Assembly: GCF_018987235.1 (NCBI RefSeq)
Contig: NZ_CP072197.1
Coordinates: forward strand, 558,001-622,000
Origin: Lactobacillus crispatus
Lineage (GTDB): Bacteria; Bacillota; Bacilli; Lactobacillales; Lactobacillaceae
Reading direction: 5' to 3'
Length of the DNA stretch: 64,000 nt
Shown: in pieces, positions 41,903 through 50,012 of the stretch
Numbering within the stretch: position 1 is the first letter of the stretch
How the letters are laid out: each line of letters starts with the position of its first letter
The notes under the pieces: generated by a model
Told to the model about the DNA's origin: nothing
Seen by the model: only the letters and a program-made list of their open reading frames with translations
The model's database searches: none
Program-made: the position numbers and the translations under genes

Positions 41903-43840
41903 ATGAGTTTTTCAGTTACTTTGCCAGACGGTTCAAAGAAAGATTTTGATAAGGCTGTTTCAGTTAAGGAAGTAGCTTCATCAATCGCTACATCTCTTGG
42001 AAAAGCTGCCGTTGGTGCTAAAGTAAATGGCGTTGTTAAGCCACTTGATTATGAAATTGACAATGATGTTGAAGTTGCCATTCTTACTGATAAGGATGAA
42101 GAAGGCTTGGATATTTTAAGAGCTACTGCTGCTTTTGCACTTGAAGCAGTTGCTAAGAATAAGTACCCAGAACTTCGTTTGGGTCAACATGTTGCTGATG
42201 AAGGCGGTTTTTACGTAGATACTGACAAAGATGACCAAATTAAGGTTACTGAATTGCCAGAACTTGAAAAAGCTATGGAGAAGTTGATCAAGAGTGGTCA
42301 AGCAATTGAACATGTTGTAATGGACAAGTCAGAACTTGAAGATATTTTCAAGGATGACCCTTACAAGACTGATCTTTTGAAGGAAATTGACAGTGACAAG
42401 GTTGATGCTTACAAGTTAGGTGATTTCGTTGACTTTGGCTTTGATGCTTTATTGCCAAACACTGGTAAGATTAAGCACTTCAAGCTTTTGTCAGTTGCTG
42501 GTGCTTACTGGCTTGGTAAATCATCCAACCCAATGCTTCAAAGAATCTTCGGTACTGCTTTCTTCAAGGAAGCTGCTTTAAAGGAAGATTTGAAGCGTCG
42601 TGCAGAAATTAAGGAACGCGACCACAGAACTATCGGTCGTGACCTTGACCTCTTCTTCGTTGATCCTAAGGTTGGTGCTGGTCTTCCTTACTGGATGCCA
42701 AAGGGTGCTACTATTCGTCGTGTTGTTGAACGCTATATCATCGACCGTGAAGTTGCTGACGGTTATCAACACGTTTATACTCCAGTATTAATGAACCTTG
42801 ATGCTTACAAGACTTCAGGTCACTGGGCACACTACCGTGATGACATGTTCCCACCAATGGACATGGGTGATGGCGAAATGCTTGAACTTCGTCCAATGAA
42901 CTGTCCTTCACATATTCAAATTTATAAGCACCACATTCGTTCATACCGTGACTTGCCACTTCGTGTTGCTGAACTTGGTATGATGCACAGATATGAAAAG
43001 TCAGGCGCTTTGTCAGGCCTTCAACGTGTACGTGAAATGACTTTGAATGATGGCCACACTTTTGTTGCCTTGGATCAAGTTCAAACTGAATTCGCTAAGA
43101 TTTTGAAGTTAATCATGGACGTATACAAGGACTTCGATATTACTGATTACTACTTCAGACTTTCATACCGTGATCCAAAGAATACTGACAAGTACTTTGC
43201 AAATGACGAAATGTGGGAAAGAAGTCAAAAGATGCTTAAGGGTGCTATGGATGACCTTGGCCTTGACTATGTTGAAGCTGAAGGTGAAGCAGCATTCTAC
43301 GGTCCTAAGCTTGATATTCAAACTAAGACTGCTTTGGGTAATGACGAAACTATGTCAACTATCCAACTTGACTTCATGCTTCCAGAAAGATTTGGCTTAA
43401 CTTACGTTGGTCAAGATGGTGAAGAACACCGTCCAGTTATGATTCACCGTGGTATTGTTGGTACTATGGAAAGATTCATTGCTTACCTTACTGAAATTTA
43501 CAAGGGTGCATTCCCAACTTGGCTTGCTCCAGTTCAAGTTGAAATTATCCCAGTTAACCTTGATGCTCATGGTGAATATGCAGAAAAGGTTCGTCAAGAA
43601 CTTGCTAAGCGTGGCTTCAGAGCAGAAGTTGATACTCGTAACGAAAAGATGGGTTACAAGATTCGTGAATCACAAACTCAAAAGGTACCTTACACTTTGG
43701 TATTAGGTGATGACGAAATGAACGCTAATGGCGTAAACGTACGTCCTTACGGTACTGACCAAGAAAATTCAATGAGCCTTGATGACTTTATTAAGGAAAT
43801 TGACGCTGACGTTAAGTCATACTCACGTGATGAAAAGTAA
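41903..43840 (+). CDS. thrS: Threonyl-tRNA synthetase
   Basis: 645 residues in the class II layout: TGS domain (1-62), the editing domain (zinc-free site with [13 protein letters not shown] residues), the catalytic core with [14 protein letters not shown], motif 2 ([25 protein letters not shown] split over two blocks) and motif 3 ([17 protein letters not shown]), then the anticodon-binding domain ([18 protein letters not shown]). GGAGG precedes the start. Codon use is strongly biased, as expected for high expression. Controlled by the T-box upstream. Confidence 0.97.
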   Translation: MSFSVTLPDGSKKDFDKAVSVKEVASSIATSLGKAAVGAKVNGVVKPLDYEIDNDVEVAILTDKDEEGLDILRATAAFALEAVAKNKYPELRLGQHVADEGGFYVDTDKDDQIKVTELPELEKAMEKLIKSGQAIEHVVMDKSELEDIFKDDPYKTDLLKEIDSDKVDAYKLGDFVDFGFDALLPNTGKIKHFKLLSVAGAYWLGKSSNPMLQRIFGTAFFKEAALKEDLKRRAEIKERDHRTIGRDLDLFFVDPKVGAGLPYWMPKGATIRRVVERYIIDREVADGYQHVYTPVLMNLDAYKTSGHWAHYRDDMFPPMDMGDGEMLELRPMNCPSHIQIYKHHIRSYRDLPLRVAELGMMHRYEKSGALSGLQRVREMTLNDGHTFVALDQVQTEFAKILKLIMDVYKDFDITDYYFRLSYRDPKNTDKYFANDEMWERSQKMLKGAMDDLGLDYVEAEGEAAFYGPKLDIQTKTALGNDETMSTIQLDFMLPERFGLTYVGQDGEEHRPVMIHRGIVGTMERFIAYLTEIYKGAFPTWLAPVQVEIIPVNLDAHGEYAEKVRQELAKRGFRAEVDTRNEKMGYKIRESQTQKVPYTLVLGDDEMNANGVNVRPYGTDQENSMSLDDFIKEIDADVKSYSRDEK

Positions 43841-43863
43841 TTAAATAGATAATTATTTAGAAG

Positions 43864-43898
43864 ATACCTCATGCGATTTTGCATGGGGTATTTTTTTA
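43864..43898 (+). terminator. Terminator after thrS
   Basis: ATACCTCATGC pairs with GCATGGGGTAT around GATTTT, then seven T. Confidence 0.9.
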
Positions 43899-43969
43899 AA
43901 AGTGTAGCCGTTCCTATGTTCCCTTTAGTATAATATTTTAGTAGAAACTAAAAAGATTGAGGAATACGT

Positions 43970-44899
43970 ATGAAACAAATGATGACCGTTGATCAGTTGA
44001 TTCAACATATGAACAAAAAAGGGATCAAATTTGAGCTTTGTACTGAAGAAGAAGCTAAAGTATTTTTGAAAGAAACCATGTATTATTTTAAAGTTGCAGC
44101 TTATCGGCAACTTTATCCTAAGATATTAGAAGGAAACAGAAAAGGACAGTATCAAAAATTAGATTTTGCTTACTTGAAAGAATTGTATAATATTGATGCC
44201 TCAATAAGAAATATGATAAGAGATATGTGTTTAGATATAGAGACTCAAATCAAGGTTAAGCTAATAAATAGTACCACTCAGAACGAGAATGAAGATGGAT
44301 ATTCTCTTGTGAAAAATTACTTAACTTCTGAGGACAAAAATTTTCATACTCTAAAGAACATACAACAGCACAAATCAGGCGAGTATTGTCGTAACTTAAT
44401 AAAAAAATATTATCCATTTTTTCCAATTTGGGTTTTAGTTGAATTAATTTCTTTTGGCACCTTACTTCACATATGTCAATATTATGAAGATAGCTATAAA
44501 GAAGAGATTATTCCTAAAAATAAATTTATGAATATTATTCGCGATTTAAGGAACGCAACCTCACATAATAATTGTTTAATAAATAATATTGCTGAAAAAA
44601 TGGATGAGTCTAAACATCCAGATATTGAAATCACAAATTTTATTAAAAGATTAAACATTGTATCAACACAGACTAGAAGAAAACAACTTAGAAAAAAATT
44701 CGTATACAACATTGTAGTATTACTCTTTGTATATTGTTCATTAATTCCGATAGAAGCAAAAAGAAATAGAATACGACAATTAAAAGAATTAATGGATAGT
44801 ATTTCAACTAATGATGAATTTTTCAAAAGTAATCCTCAAATTACTTCTGTCAATAATTTTTTTAATAAACTTATTGATAAATTAGCAGAAGAATGTTAA
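43970..44899 (+). CDS. Abi_2-family abortive-infection protein with HEPN RX4H motif (AbiD/AbiF-like)
   Basis: 309 residues, not secreted. Family traits are the N-terminal YYFKVAAYRQLYP block (like NYYRLxGY in Abi_2), IDASIRNMIRDMCLDIE, FPIWVLVELISFGTLLHICQ (140s-160s), and RNATSH at residues 194-199, an RX4H motif as in HEPN ribonucleases. The C-terminal 100 residues are helical. GAGG precedes the ATG, and a TATAAT box is at 43930-43935. A short structured RNA with a U-run follows the stop within 10 bases, and a remnant of the same pair lies at 17248-17369. A phage-defence or toxin role with an RNA partner is inferred; RNase activity is untested here. Confidence 0.85.
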   Translation: MKQMMTVDQLIQHMNKKGIKFELCTEEEAKVFLKETMYYFKVAAYRQLYPKILEGNRKGQYQKLDFAYLKELYNIDASIRNMIRDMCLDIETQIKVKLINSTTQNENEDGYSLVKNYLTSEDKNFHTLKNIQQHKSGEYCRNLIKKYYPFFPIWVLVELISFGTLLHICQYYEDSYKEEIIPKNKFMNIIRDLRNATSHNNCLINNIAEKMDESKHPDIEITNFIKRLNIVSTQTRRKQLRKKFVYNIVVLLFVYCSLIPIEAKRNRIRQLKELMDSISTNDEFFKSNPQITSVNNFFNKLIDKLAEEC

Positions 44900-44904
44900 T
44901 CTAA

Positions 44905-44972
44905 ACATACAATTGAAAAGCATGATGGCTTTCAGATAGAGCGGAGACTTGTCCTGCTACTATCTTTTTTTA
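44905..44972 (+). ncRNA. Abi-associated structured RNA, two hairpins with terminal U-run
   Basis: It starts about 6 bases after the Abi stop. Hairpin 1 pairs GAAAAGC (44915-44921) with GCTTTC (44928-44933, one bulge) around ATGATG. Hairpin 2 pairs GATAG (44935-44939) with CTATC (44960-44964); within it GC/GC and GGA/TCC pairs present a GACTTG loop, and a T-run follows. The conserved segments TACAATTGAAAAGCA and GAGACTTGTC are shared with the solo copy at 17304-17369. It could be just a terminator, but conservation of loops and 5' single strand argues for a functional RNA, such as the RNA antitoxin of AbiF-type systems. Confidence 0.6.
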
Positions 44973-45024
44973 TACCCTCTTTTATGAATATCTATTCTCA
45001 TACGTAATAAAGATGTAAAAATGT

Positions 45025-45033
45025 AACTTGATT
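45025..45033. repeat. Target-site duplication, left copy (AACTTGATT)
   Basis: The 9 bases just outside the left end of IS982 copy 2 recur at 46661-46669, just outside the right end of the degenerate IS982 copy 3. The duplication therefore frames the pair, not either element alone. Confidence 0.8.
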
Positions 45034-45998
45034 ACGCGTGGTGCTAGTTAAATCGTTTTAGTTAATAAAAAAGTCCAATCTTGTTAGACTCGACTTGTAA
45101 ATAGTAATAATAGAAAAGAGTCTGATCTGATTGAACTGCCTTAAGCTTAAGCGTTTTAGCCACCATTTACAAGTTAGTTTTAAAGATTTAGTGATAATTT
45201 GTCGGCACTGGTATCGTTTGTATGCACCGGCTGAGTTTACTCATCGGCGAAATATTGATCAAATTAAAACTACGGACAGTCTGATTTTGGCTTTACTTAT
45301 CTGGCAAGCTAAGACAGGAATTGAATCACAAAGAAGATTCTGTGAATGTTTCAATTGTTTATCACACTCACGTTTTAATCGGCGTTCACGTCAGCTATTG
45401 CAATTGATTTATCAGATACGGCAAGAAATGAATAAAAAGGTTGACCTGAATGGACATTTCTTGATCATTGACAGCTTTCCGGTACCTGTTTGCCAACCAA
45501 TTCGCAACTATCGTGCTAAAATTTTTCGCGGTTATGCCAACATTGGTTATAAGGCCACCAAGAAAATTTACTTCTATGGTTTCAAAGTTCATGCCATTGT
45601 TAGCGATGACGGTTACATTCTTGATTATGTCGTAACAAAAGCATCAGTTCATGATGCCAAGGAGACAGTTGAACTGATGGAAAATGCACATCCATCTAAT
45701 TACTATCTTCTTGGCGACGAAGGCTATTTAGGCAAAGAACTGCATCAACAGCTAAAACAAATGGGTTATGAACTTTGGACACCATATCGTAAAAATATGA
45801 CAGGAGCTAAAAAGCACAATGATCATCAATTGATGGCTATTCGCAGAACAATTGAAAGCGACTTTTCGCTTCTGACCTATTACAATGCCGAGAACAATCG
45901 AGCACGTAGTCTGATAGGCTTTCAAAGCCGGTTGGAAATTGCAATTTTAGCTTATAATTTGGCTTATTGTCTAGAACGATTTAACTAGCACCACGCGT
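45034..45998 (+). mobile_element. IS982-family insertion sequence, complete copy 2
   Basis: 965 bp with the same terminal inverted repeats as copy 1 (31610-32574) and opposite orientation. The transposase proteins are identical. It abuts the degenerate copy 3 on its right. Confidence 0.92.
45131..45988 (+). CDS. IS982-family transposase (copy 2)
   Basis: 285 residues, identical in sequence to copy 1: helical DNA-binding N-terminus, DDE core with FLIIDSFPVPVCQ, LGDEGYLGKE and RRTIESDFS. The start ATT/TTG-type context is weak: the frame begins at TTG 45131 (TTGAACTGCCTTAAGC), with no strong ribosome site, which fits low transposase expression. Intact. Confidence 0.92.
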   Translation: MNCLKLKRFSHHLQVSFKDLVIICRHWYRLYAPAEFTHRRNIDQIKTTDSLILALLIWQAKTGIESQRRFCECFNCLSHSRFNRRSRQLLQLIYQIRQEMNKKVDLNGHFLIIDSFPVPVCQPIRNYRAKIFRGYANIGYKATKKIYFYGFKVHAIVSDDGYILDYVVTKASVHDAKETVELMENAHPSNYYLLGDEGYLGKELHQQLKQMGYELWTPYRKNMTGAKKHNDHQLMAIRRTIESDFSLLTYYNAENNRARSLIGFQSRLEIAILAYNLAYCLERFN

Positions 45999-46660
45999 AA
46001 GTAATTTAAATAGAAAAGAGTCTGATCTAATTGAACTATCTCAAGCTTAAGCGTTTTTCTCACCATTTACAAGTTAGTTTTAATCGGTTAAATGTGATTT
46101 GTCGCTCGCTGTATAAGCTTTATGCGCCTGATGGACTTAAACATCGTAAAAATGTTGATCAGACCAAGCTTCCTGATAGTTCTATCTTAGCGATGCTCAT
46201 TTGGCAAACTGAAATTGGAATTGAATCTCAACGAAGATTCTGTAAATTCTTCGTTGGCTTATCTCATTCTCGCTTTAACCGTCGAGCTCGAATGCTCTTG
46301 CCTCTAATTCGTTGTATCCGTCAGGCTTGGAATCAAGAAGTAAAGACAGCTGGAGAATTTTTGATTATTGATAGTTTCCCAGCCTGTTCGCAATTATCGT
46401 GTCAAGATCTTTCGGGGCGTAGCTGATATTGGTTATAAAGCAACCGAGAAAGTCTATTATTATGGCTTCAAGGTCCACGCAATAGTAAGCGATGATGGCA
46501 ATTAGAAGAAGCATTGAAAGCGACTTTTCTTTGCTTAGTTATTACAACGCTGAGAATAATCGAGCAAGAAGTCCAGTAGGCTTTCAACAGCGGCTAGAAA
46601 TAGCTATTTTAGCTTATAATATGGCATATTGTCTAGAACGATTTAACTAGCACCACGCGT
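45999..46660 (+). mobile_element. Degenerate IS982-family element (copy 3), left end missing and middle deleted
   Basis: Sequence related to, but diverged from, copies 1 and 2 starts at about 46004 (AATTTAAATAGAAAAGAGTC aligns with the leader of the intact copies) and ends with the same right inverted repeat at 46660. About 75 bp of the left end and some 250 bp of the core are missing. The right flank AACTTGATT matches the left flank of copy 2. Confidence 0.85.
46031..46648 (+). pseudogene. Broken IS982-family transposase
   Basis: The first 120 codons read MNYLKLKRFSHHLQVSFNRL through EFLIIDSFPAC, about two thirds identical to the intact copies. A deletion and frameshift near 46380 then destroys the SFPVPVC block. 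The frame resumes in pieces (YKATEKVYYYGFKVHAIVSD), and after a further large deletion near 46500 it ends RRSIESDFSLLSYYNAENN to CLERFN. No functional DDE core remains. Confidence 0.85.
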
Positions 46661-46669
46661 AACTTGATT
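46661..46669. repeat. Target-site duplication, right copy (AACTTGATT)
   Basis: Matches 45025-45033 exactly; see that entry. Confidence 0.8.
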
Positions 46670-46741
46670 GTAAAATAAATGCTTTTTCTCCAATTTTTTG
46701 TAGTAAAATGATGATATAAAATTTTAAGGGAGATATTAAAG

Positions 46742-47263
46742 ATGAAGAAAAAAGTTGTAATATTTTTCACTGCATTATTGGTTATCTTGGGTTTAGCTAG
46801 TGTTAATACACAAAAAGCAAAAGCAGCTACTAACACTTGGGGTGCAAAGGAAGTTTTCACCACACCTAAGAGTACTCGTGGTACCTGGTACTACAAAGAA
46901 AAAGGCAAAGTTAAGAAATTTAGCATTACTGCTCATACAGTCAACGGCCTTAAATTGTATAAGCGGTTGAAAGGGAAAACGGGAGACAAGATAGATTCTA
47001 AGTTCGCAGAAGAGAATGAAAAATCCGACTTTAAGTTAGAGGAAAAAGTAAGCACTTCAAAGCTTGAAGCATACACTTTCAAATATCGTGGTGTGACTGG
47101 CTTCAATGCTAATGGCTGGCTTGCTCCAACTGGCAATGGTTTTTACTATGTTTCAGTTAAAAGAACCATTAAGGGTAAAAAAGTAAATGCATTGCGCGTA
47201 GGTGAAGGTGCTGGTAATTACTTTGCATACTATGCTTACAAAAAGGCTAGTTTAGCTAAATAA
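46742..47263 (+). CDS. Small secreted protein, unrecognised
   Basis: 173 residues with a clear signal peptide (KKKVVIFFTALLVILGLASV, cleavage likely after KAKA). The mature part of about 145 residues is basic and Gly/Tyr/Lys-rich, with aromatic strands (GTWYYKEKGKVKKF, GFYYVSVKRTIKGKK, GNYFAYYAYKK) that suggest a small beta-rich extracellular domain. AAGGGAGATATT precedes the ATG. A -10-like TAAAAT lies just upstream, near the IS982 remnant, which may have changed its promoter. Not assigned to a family. Confidence 0.6.
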   Translation: MKKKVVIFFTALLVILGLASVNTQKAKAATNTWGAKEVFTTPKSTRGTWYYKEKGKVKKFSITAHTVNGLKLYKRLKGKTGDKIDSKFAEENEKSDFKLEEKVSTSKLEAYTFKYRGVTGFNANGWLAPTGNGFYYVSVKRTIKGKKVNALRVGEGAGNYFAYYAYKKASLAK

Positions 47264-47278
47264 TTTAATTTGATTTCG

Positions 47279-47311
47279 ATGCCTCATGATACAAATCATG
47301 GGGTATTTTTG
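47279..47311 (+). terminator. Terminator after the small secreted protein gene
   Basis: ATGCCTCATGAT pairs with ATCATGGGGTAT around ACAA (G-T allowed), then five T. Confidence 0.85.
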
Positions 47312-47332
47312 TACTTAAAAAGCTAAATTAAG

Positions 47333-47363
47333 ACCATTCACCTTGGAAAAACTACCATTTACC
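47333..47363 (+). promoter_or_regulatory. LytTR-type direct repeats upstream of the LytTR-ABC operon
   Basis: ACCATTCACC (47333-47342) and ACCATTTACC (47354-47363) differ at one base and are 21 bp apart start to start, two DNA turns. LytTR regulators bind such paired direct repeats on one face of the helix. The second repeat ends 8 bp before the -35 box, the usual activator position. The gene it controls encodes a LytTR protein, suggesting autoregulation. Confidence 0.65.
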
Positions 47364-47371
47364 GATTTTTT

Positions 47372-47400
47372 ATGACAAAAAAATTAGAATTATCTATACT
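47372..47400 (+). promoter_or_regulatory. Promoter of the LytTR-DUF3021-ABC operon
   Basis: ATGACA at 47372-47377, a 17-bp spacer, TATACT at 47395-47400, 26 bases before the start codon. Confidence 0.6.
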
Positions 47401-47426
47401 AATAATCAAATGAAGGAGGGATCAGC

Positions 47427-47861
47427 TTGAAAGTAAAATTCAATATTGATGAAAATTTACCTGAAGAAAAAGCTGAGTTCTGGCTACATAAGATGACAGA
47501 TAAAATCAGTCAGATTGCTAATGAGTTGACTAATAAGAAGGAGTTCATCTGGTGTTTTCATCGAGGGGATGCGTATCCAGTAAAATTTAGCGAAATCTAT
47601 CTGGTACAAGTGGAAAATGAGAAAACTTACGTGTATACGGAGCAGGATACCTATTTGTATAAAGGTCGTTTATATCAAGTGCAAAAAGTTTTGCCATCAG
47701 ATTTCGTGACAGTATCGAGAAGTGCACTGCTCAATTATCGTCAATTAGATCATCTGCAAATTCTGAGTAACGGTAATATTGATGCTATTTTGAATAATGA
47801 TCTGCATGTGCAAATCTCACGACGAAGGATTAAAGAACTGAAAGAGAGGCTAGGATTATGA
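47427..47861 (+). CDS. LytTR-family DNA-binding regulator (no receiver domain)
   Basis: 144 residues. The N-terminal 45 residues are unrelated to receiver domains. The C-terminal 95 form a LytTR domain (VKFSEIYLVQVENEKTYVYT, FVTVSRSALLNYRQLDHLQI, VQISRRRIKELKERL). Such short LytTR proteins are often paired with a DUF3021 membrane protein that restrains them, which is exactly the next gene (4-base overlap). AAGGAGGGATCAG precedes the start. Likely activates its own operon through the repeats at 47333-47363. Confidence 0.88.
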   Translation: MKVKFNIDENLPEEKAEFWLHKMTDKISQIANELTNKKEFIWCFHRGDAYPVKFSEIYLVQVENEKTYVYTEQDTYLYKGRLYQVQKVLPSDFVTVSRSALLNYRQLDHLQILSNGNIDAILNNDLHVQISRRRIKELKERLGL

Positions 47862-48289
47862 AACGTGTTCGATATATGCTGGATAGCGGTTTGATGGGAA
47901 TTGGAATTGGCATGATCTGGTTTGCGGTGGACCTATTATCTTCTTCTAACTGGAGAAATTTGGAAGCGACAAAATTGTCAGCTATTAATTTCTTGTTTTG
48001 GTTAATAATATCCTTCTTTATCGGTGTCTTTTTTTATTTTGCAGGTTGGATTTTTAATAATGATTCTTGGTCTTTAAGGACACAAATTGTAGTCAATTTC
48101 TTTGTTTGTCTAGCAGCATGGTTACTTTTCAATTTAATTATCAACAATTTTAGCTATTCTTGGTCTTTGCTAATGACTACGGTTATCAGTTTTATCATTA
48201 TGTACGCTATTGCTTATGGATCTTATTTCTTTCATTTATGGCATGAAGTTAATCAAATTAACAAAAAATTGAAGAAAAATGGTGAGTAA
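47858..48289 (+). CDS. DUF3021 membrane protein, probable inhibitor of the LytTR regulator
   Basis: 143 residues with four membrane helices (about 10-28, 42-65, 78-98 and 105-128) and a charged C-terminal tail (NQINKKLKKNGE), the DUF3021 layout. It overlaps the LytTR gene by 4 bases. In related LytTR regulatory systems the paired membrane protein holds the regulator inactive; here that is inference from context. Confidence 0.82.
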   Translation: MKRVRYMLDSGLMGIGIGMIWFAVDLLSSSNWRNLEATKLSAINFLFWLIISFFIGVFFYFAGWIFNNDSWSLRTQIVVNFFVCLAAWLLFNLIINNFSYSWSLLMTTVISFIIMYAIAYGSYFFHLWHEVNQINKKLKKNGE

Positions 48290-48291
48290 AA

Positions 48292-49218
48292 ATGATGGCA
48301 TTATTAACAGTAGACAAATTATCAAAAACTTATCAAGCCACAAGCAAGAAAGCAGTAAAAGATATTTCTTTTGCGGTAGATCATGGCGATATAGTTGCCT
48401 TTCTTGGACTAAATGGTGCGGGCAAGACGACAACTTTAAAGATGATTTTGAATTTAGTTAGTCCTGATCATGGAAAAGTATATTTTGAGGGGAAAGAGAT
48501 GACCAATAGCAATTTATTGCTCCTAAAAAATACGGGAGTTCTTTTGGAAGGCTCGCGGAATATGTTTTGGTCCTTGTCACCGATTGAGAATTTTATTTAT
48601 TGGGGTGGCCAACGAGGTTTATCTAGAAAAGAAGCGGAGCATAATGGCCTTCAATTGCTAAAGAAGTTTGGTCTGTTGGATAAAAAAGATACGACGATTA
48701 CCAGTTTAAGTCGCGGGATGCAACAAATAGTAGGGATCTGTTGCGCAATGATTGCGCAGCCAAAATTACTGATATTAGATGAGCCGACCTTAGGGTTAGA
48801 TCTTAAATCAGCTCAAATAGTAATTAATATTTTGAAAGAACTAAGTGCCGATGGCGTGGGAGTCTTGATTACTACTCATCAATTAGGTTTTTCTCAAAAA
48901 GTGGCTCAAAAAATTTTATTGATCAATCAGGGAGAGCTAGTCTTTTCAGATAATATGAAAGAAAGCCTGGTCAGATTGAATAAATGGACGATTTTGGAAT
49001 TTACCTTGTCACAATCACTTACTGCTAAGGAAAAAGAAAAAATATCAACTTATTGTAATTTAACAAAAAAGCAGGCTGATCGTTATCAATTAGAAGTTAA
49101 ATGCCAAAATGATTTACCAAAAGTGCTTCAGTTATTAGGAGAATTACCGATTAGTCAGGTCCAAACTAAAAAGAGAAATTTAGAAGATATATTTGAATAC
49201 TACACAGGAGAAGAATAA
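48292..49218 (+). CDS. ABC transporter ATP-binding protein
   Basis: 308 residues: Walker A GLNGAGKTTTLK (about 41-52), signature SLSRGMQQIVGI, Walker B LLILDEPTLGLDLK and the H-loop TTHQLG. A 75-residue C-terminal extension resembles those of drug and antimicrobial-peptide exporters. The next gene encodes its permease (1-base overlap). The exporter probably removes a toxic peptide or drug, judging by the LytTR control; the substrate is not known. Confidence 0.9.
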   Translation: MMALLTVDKLSKTYQATSKKAVKDISFAVDHGDIVAFLGLNGAGKTTTLKMILNLVSPDHGKVYFEGKEMTNSNLLLLKNTGVLLEGSRNMFWSLSPIENFIYWGGQRGLSRKEAEHNGLQLLKKFGLLDKKDTTITSLSRGMQQIVGICCAMIAQPKLLILDEPTLGLDLKSAQIVINILKELSADGVGVLITTHQLGFSQKVAQKILLINQGELVFSDNMKESLVRLNKWTILEFTLSQSLTAKEKEKISTYCNLTKKQADRYQLEVKCQNDLPKVLQLLGELPISQVQTKKRNLEDIFEYYTGEE

Positions 49219-49982
49219 TGACGAGTTTAAAAGCTGAGTTCTGGCGACAAATGTGGCTGTATAAAAGATATTCATTTAGTTACTTTTCAGACTTTATTTT
49301 GCTAATCATGATGTTTATAGCTATCTTTCTTGGAGGTACCTTAGTAGGCGGCGGGGTAATTGGAACTTCACTGAATGCCTTGGTCATTGGCTATATTTTG
49401 TGGACTTTAATCCAGAACACAATTAGTCAAATGGGGATGACTATGACCAACCAAATGCAAAATGGTATTTTAGAGCAACAGTTTTTGATGCCAATTTCTG
49501 CTAGAAGATTATTTCTTAATAAAAGCATAGTTAATATCATTATTTCGGCGGTGCAGGCAGTGTTAGCATTAATAATCATTATGTTGCTAACTGATCATTG
49601 GATTAAATTTCCTATTGTTCTGGTTGTTCCTTTCTTGTTAGCTTTGGTGACTACTACTGGTTTAGGATACTTAGTTGTGAGTTTGATTTTGCATTTTAAG
49701 CGAATTGGCAGTACTTTAGCAATTTTTCAATATGTATATTTGGGAATTTTACTAATTAATTTTGAAAATTATTCTTTGGGAGTTAAGTGTTTATTTTGTC
49801 TTTTACCTATTTCTCCCATGGTTAGCTGGATGAGACTAGCTGTTAACCAACATCCCTACAGTCTAGGCTTTTACTTAGCTGCTTCTTTGTTTAACGCCGT
49901 GCTTTGGTTAATAATTGGACTGATCATGTTTGAAATTACTAATCGTAATGTGAGAAAAAACGGATCGTTAGCATTATACTAA
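49218..49982 (+). CDS. ABC-2 type transporter permease
   Basis: 254 residues with six hydrophobic segments, N-terminus inside, and the ABC-2 pattern (LKAEFWRQMWLYKRYSFSYF; MTNQMQNGILEQQFLMPISA; SILPISPMV-type loop before the fifth helix). It partners the ATPase at 48292. It is last gene of the operon; no clear terminator follows before the broken acetyltransferase gene. Confidence 0.88.
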   Translation: MTSLKAEFWRQMWLYKRYSFSYFSDFILLIMMFIAIFLGGTLVGGGVIGTSLNALVIGYILWTLIQNTISQMGMTMTNQMQNGILEQQFLMPISARRLFLNKSIVNIIISAVQAVLALIIIMLLTDHWIKFPIVLVVPFLLALVTTTGLGYLVVSLILHFKRIGSTLAIFQYVYLGILLINFENYSLGVKCLFCLLPISPMVSWMRLAVNQHPYSLGFYLAASLFNAVLWLIIGLIMFEITNRNVRKNGSLALY

Positions 49983-50012
49983 GAGTTAAATTGATGAATA
50001 AGAGAAATAAAT

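Noticed and set aside
42600-43706. Several open frames on both strands within thrS
   Set aside because: They mirror the highly biased codon use of thrS and have no independent signals.
43970-44899. Reading the Abi gene and its RNA as a CRISPR-Cas13 locus
   Set aside because: The protein is 309 residues with a single RX4H motif, and no repeat array is present. It fits Abi_2, not a Cas13 effector.
31610-45998. IS982 pair as the ends of a composite transposon
   Set aside because: The enclosed genes are core replication, repair and tRNA-synthetase genes in conserved order, and the outer flanks share no duplication. Inversion potential is kept as a finding instead.
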